Assembly: GCA_900543455.1 (NCBI GenBank)
Contig: UQRR01000111.1
Span: forward strand, 1-5,923
Reading direction: 5' to 3'
DNA length: 5,923 nt
From: an uncultured Dialister sp.
GTDB lineage: Bacteria; Bacillota; Negativicutes; Veillonellales; Dialisteraceae
Made by a program: the position numbers and the translations under genes. Positions within the stretch are counted from its first letter, which is position 1, and each line of letters starts with the position of its first letter. Under the pieces are notes generated by a model that ran no database searches, was not told the DNA's origin, and saw only the letters and a program-made list of their open reading frames with translations. Below, piece after piece: positions 4,956 through 5,923 of the stretch.

Positions 4956-5762
4956 ATGCATCAATATGTCACTTTCATCGGTGGGTTTCCGATCCGTTTT
5001 TATGGAATCTTTTTTTCTCTGGGCATCATCTTCGGATGCATCATGGCCTACTACCTTTTGAAGAAGGACGGCCGCGGCTGGCATGAACATGTCTTTGATC
5101 TCGGCATCACCATCGCCTTTGTCGGCATCATCGGCGGACGTCTCTGGGATGTCTTCTTCTTTGACTGGGACTACTACCATGATCATCTGCTTGAGATCCC
5201 CTACGTGTGGCAGGGGGGCATGGCCATCCAGGGAGGCGTCATCTTTGCCTGCGTGGCTGCTTATTTCTATCTCAGAAAACACAAGATACCAGTCCTTTCC
5301 TTTGCGGATACCGTGACGCCTGCCATCATTTTCGGACAGGCCATCGGACGTATCGCAAACTTCATGAATGGTGATGCCTTCGGTCATCCGACGGGCGCCA
5401 ATTTCGGTATTCTGTATCCTGATACCACACTTGCCTACCGCACCTACGGCGCACAGCCTCTCTGGCCTGCCGAGGTCTGGGAGTGTCAGGGCGATCTCAT
5501 CATTCTGGGACTGCTCCTGTGGTATGCCTGCTTCAAGCATGCCCGCGGCACGACCTTCTGTCTCTACATCATGCTCTACTCACTGCTTCGTTTCTTTCTG
5601 GAATTCTTCCGCGGTGACTATGGCAGTCTGGCCTTCGGTCTCAAAAGCGCGCAGCTTACAAGTCTGACGTCCTTCACCTGCGCTCTTCTCGTCTTTATTT
5701 TCTTCTCTGTCAAATATCGTGCAGATGCGAAAGTGGAAGAAAACCCCGGAGATCCCACTTGA
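4956..5762 (+). CDS. lgt: Phosphatidylglycerol-prolipoprotein diacylglyceryl transferase Lgt
   Basis: Lgt moves the diacylglyceryl group of phosphatidylglycerol onto the lipobox cysteine of prolipoproteins, the first step of lipoprotein maturation in the cytoplasmic membrane. The 268-residue protein shows about seven hydrophobic segments (near 14-35, 46-68, 89-106, 116-136, 180-194, 200-218 and 232-252). The family signature is GRIANFMNGDAFG (131-143), with R132 at the place of E. coli R143. Y208 and R212 (YSLLRFFLEFFR) correspond to E. coli Y235 and R239. The start has AAAGGAG (4941-4947) eight bases upstream. Two differences stand out. The His of the GGxxxHGG segment (E. coli H103) is Q92 in GGMAIQGG, and the usual HPSQLYE-like motif reads WPAEVWE (170-176). 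The gene stands alone, divergent from the regulator operon, with its own terminator. Despite the substitutions the identification is firm; activity is inferred. Confidence 0.94.
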   Translation: MHQYVTFIGGFPIRFYGIFFSLGIIFGCIMAYYLLKKDGRGWHEHVFDLGITIAFVGIIGGRLWDVFFFDWDYYHDHLLEIPYVWQGGMAIQGGVIFACVAAYFYLRKHKIPVLSFADTVTPAIIFGQAIGRIANFMNGDAFGHPTGANFGILYPDTTLAYRTYGAQPLWPAEVWECQGDLIILGLLLWYACFKHARGTTFCLYIMLYSLLRFFLEFFRGDYGSLAFGLKSAQLTSLTSFTCALLVFIFFSVKYRADAKVEENPGDPT

Positions 5763-5812
5763 AGACGAAAAGACTAAAAAGGCGTAGAAAGCCTTTTTAG
5801 TCTTTTCGTCTT
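5762..5812 (+). terminator. Long hairpin, probable lgt terminator
   Basis: Positions 5762-5783 pair perfectly with 5791-5812, a 22-bp stem with a 7-nt loop (GTAGAAA). The left arm begins with the last base of the lgt stop codon. The T-runs are mainly inside the stem, and only TTT follows it at 5811-5813, so it is not a textbook terminator. Because the arms are A-rich then T-rich, it may work in both directions. Confidence 0.75.
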
Positions 5813-5917
5813 TGAGTCCTTCGGTCTCCTTTCTGCCAAGCATGCCAAAAGGCGATGTGAAATAACGATCATCTCATTTTCGCGTTCAATCTGCCGCGGG
5901 GGACTTGCAGCTCTCAT

Positions 5918-5923
5918 AGGAGT
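5918..5923 (+). promoter_or_regulatory. Ribosome-binding site of a gene beyond the right edge
   Basis: AGGAGT forms the last six bases and resembles the site before lgt (AAAGGAGT). A plus-strand gene probably starts within about ten bases past the window. No start codon is visible, so this is a guess from the motif and its place after a terminator. Confidence 0.4.

Noticed and set aside
4935..5540. Minus-strand frame of 201 codons antisense to lgt
   Set aside because: It is the antisense shadow of a clear Lgt gene, with no ribosome site and no recognisable motif.
5580..5843. Minus-strand frame through the lgt terminator hairpin
   Set aside because: It runs through the hairpin and the 3' end of lgt, and its lysine-rich stretch is only the hairpin read as codons.

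Overview
The window looks like a chromosomal piece of a Bacillota (Firmicutes) genome with moderate GC. The evidence is an RNase M5 gene overlapping ksgA, strong AAGGAG/GGAGG ribosome sites, rho-independent terminators and tadA beside a tRNA-Ser. My impression is Negativicutes (Dialister/Megasphaera-like), but that is inference from gene style and I could not run a database comparison.

Layout from the left. Positions 1-197 are intergenic, with the end of a heptamer repeat and a GC-rich hairpin. tadA (198-644, +) is followed 9 bp later by tRNA-Ser(CGA) (654-742, +) and a strong hairpin terminator (747-780) that can serve both strands. Facing them on the minus strand is a one-gene accessory unit: an AAA ATPase with a DUF4143-type C-terminus (813-2024). 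Its promoter lies inside two 34-bp palindromic units repeated at a 41-bp period (2051-2128). The ksgA terminator (2148-2183) follows, and then a compact minus-strand operon read from right to left: an orphan OmpR-type response regulator (3586-4266), rnmV (3036-3584) and ksgA (2185-3042), with a 1-bp gap and a 7-bp overlap.

Positions 4267-4955 form a long AT-rich divergent intergenic region. It holds a good promoter for the regulator operon, two candidate promoters for lgt, an inverted repeat between those two, and a leader with several short hairpins. lgt (4956-5762, +) ends in a 22-bp perfect hairpin that touches its stop codon. The right edge carries a ribosome-binding site for a gene outside the window.

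Functionally this is mostly housekeeping. TadA and tRNA-Ser belong to decoding, RNase M5 to 5S rRNA maturation, KsgA to 16S rRNA dimethylation, and Lgt to lipoprotein lipidation. The two less ordinary parts are the ATPase unit with its palindromic promoter array, and the orphan response regulator with an altered acidic pocket at the head of an rRNA-maturation operon. No complete new multi-gene system is visible. The palindromic array is the best candidate for something undescribed.
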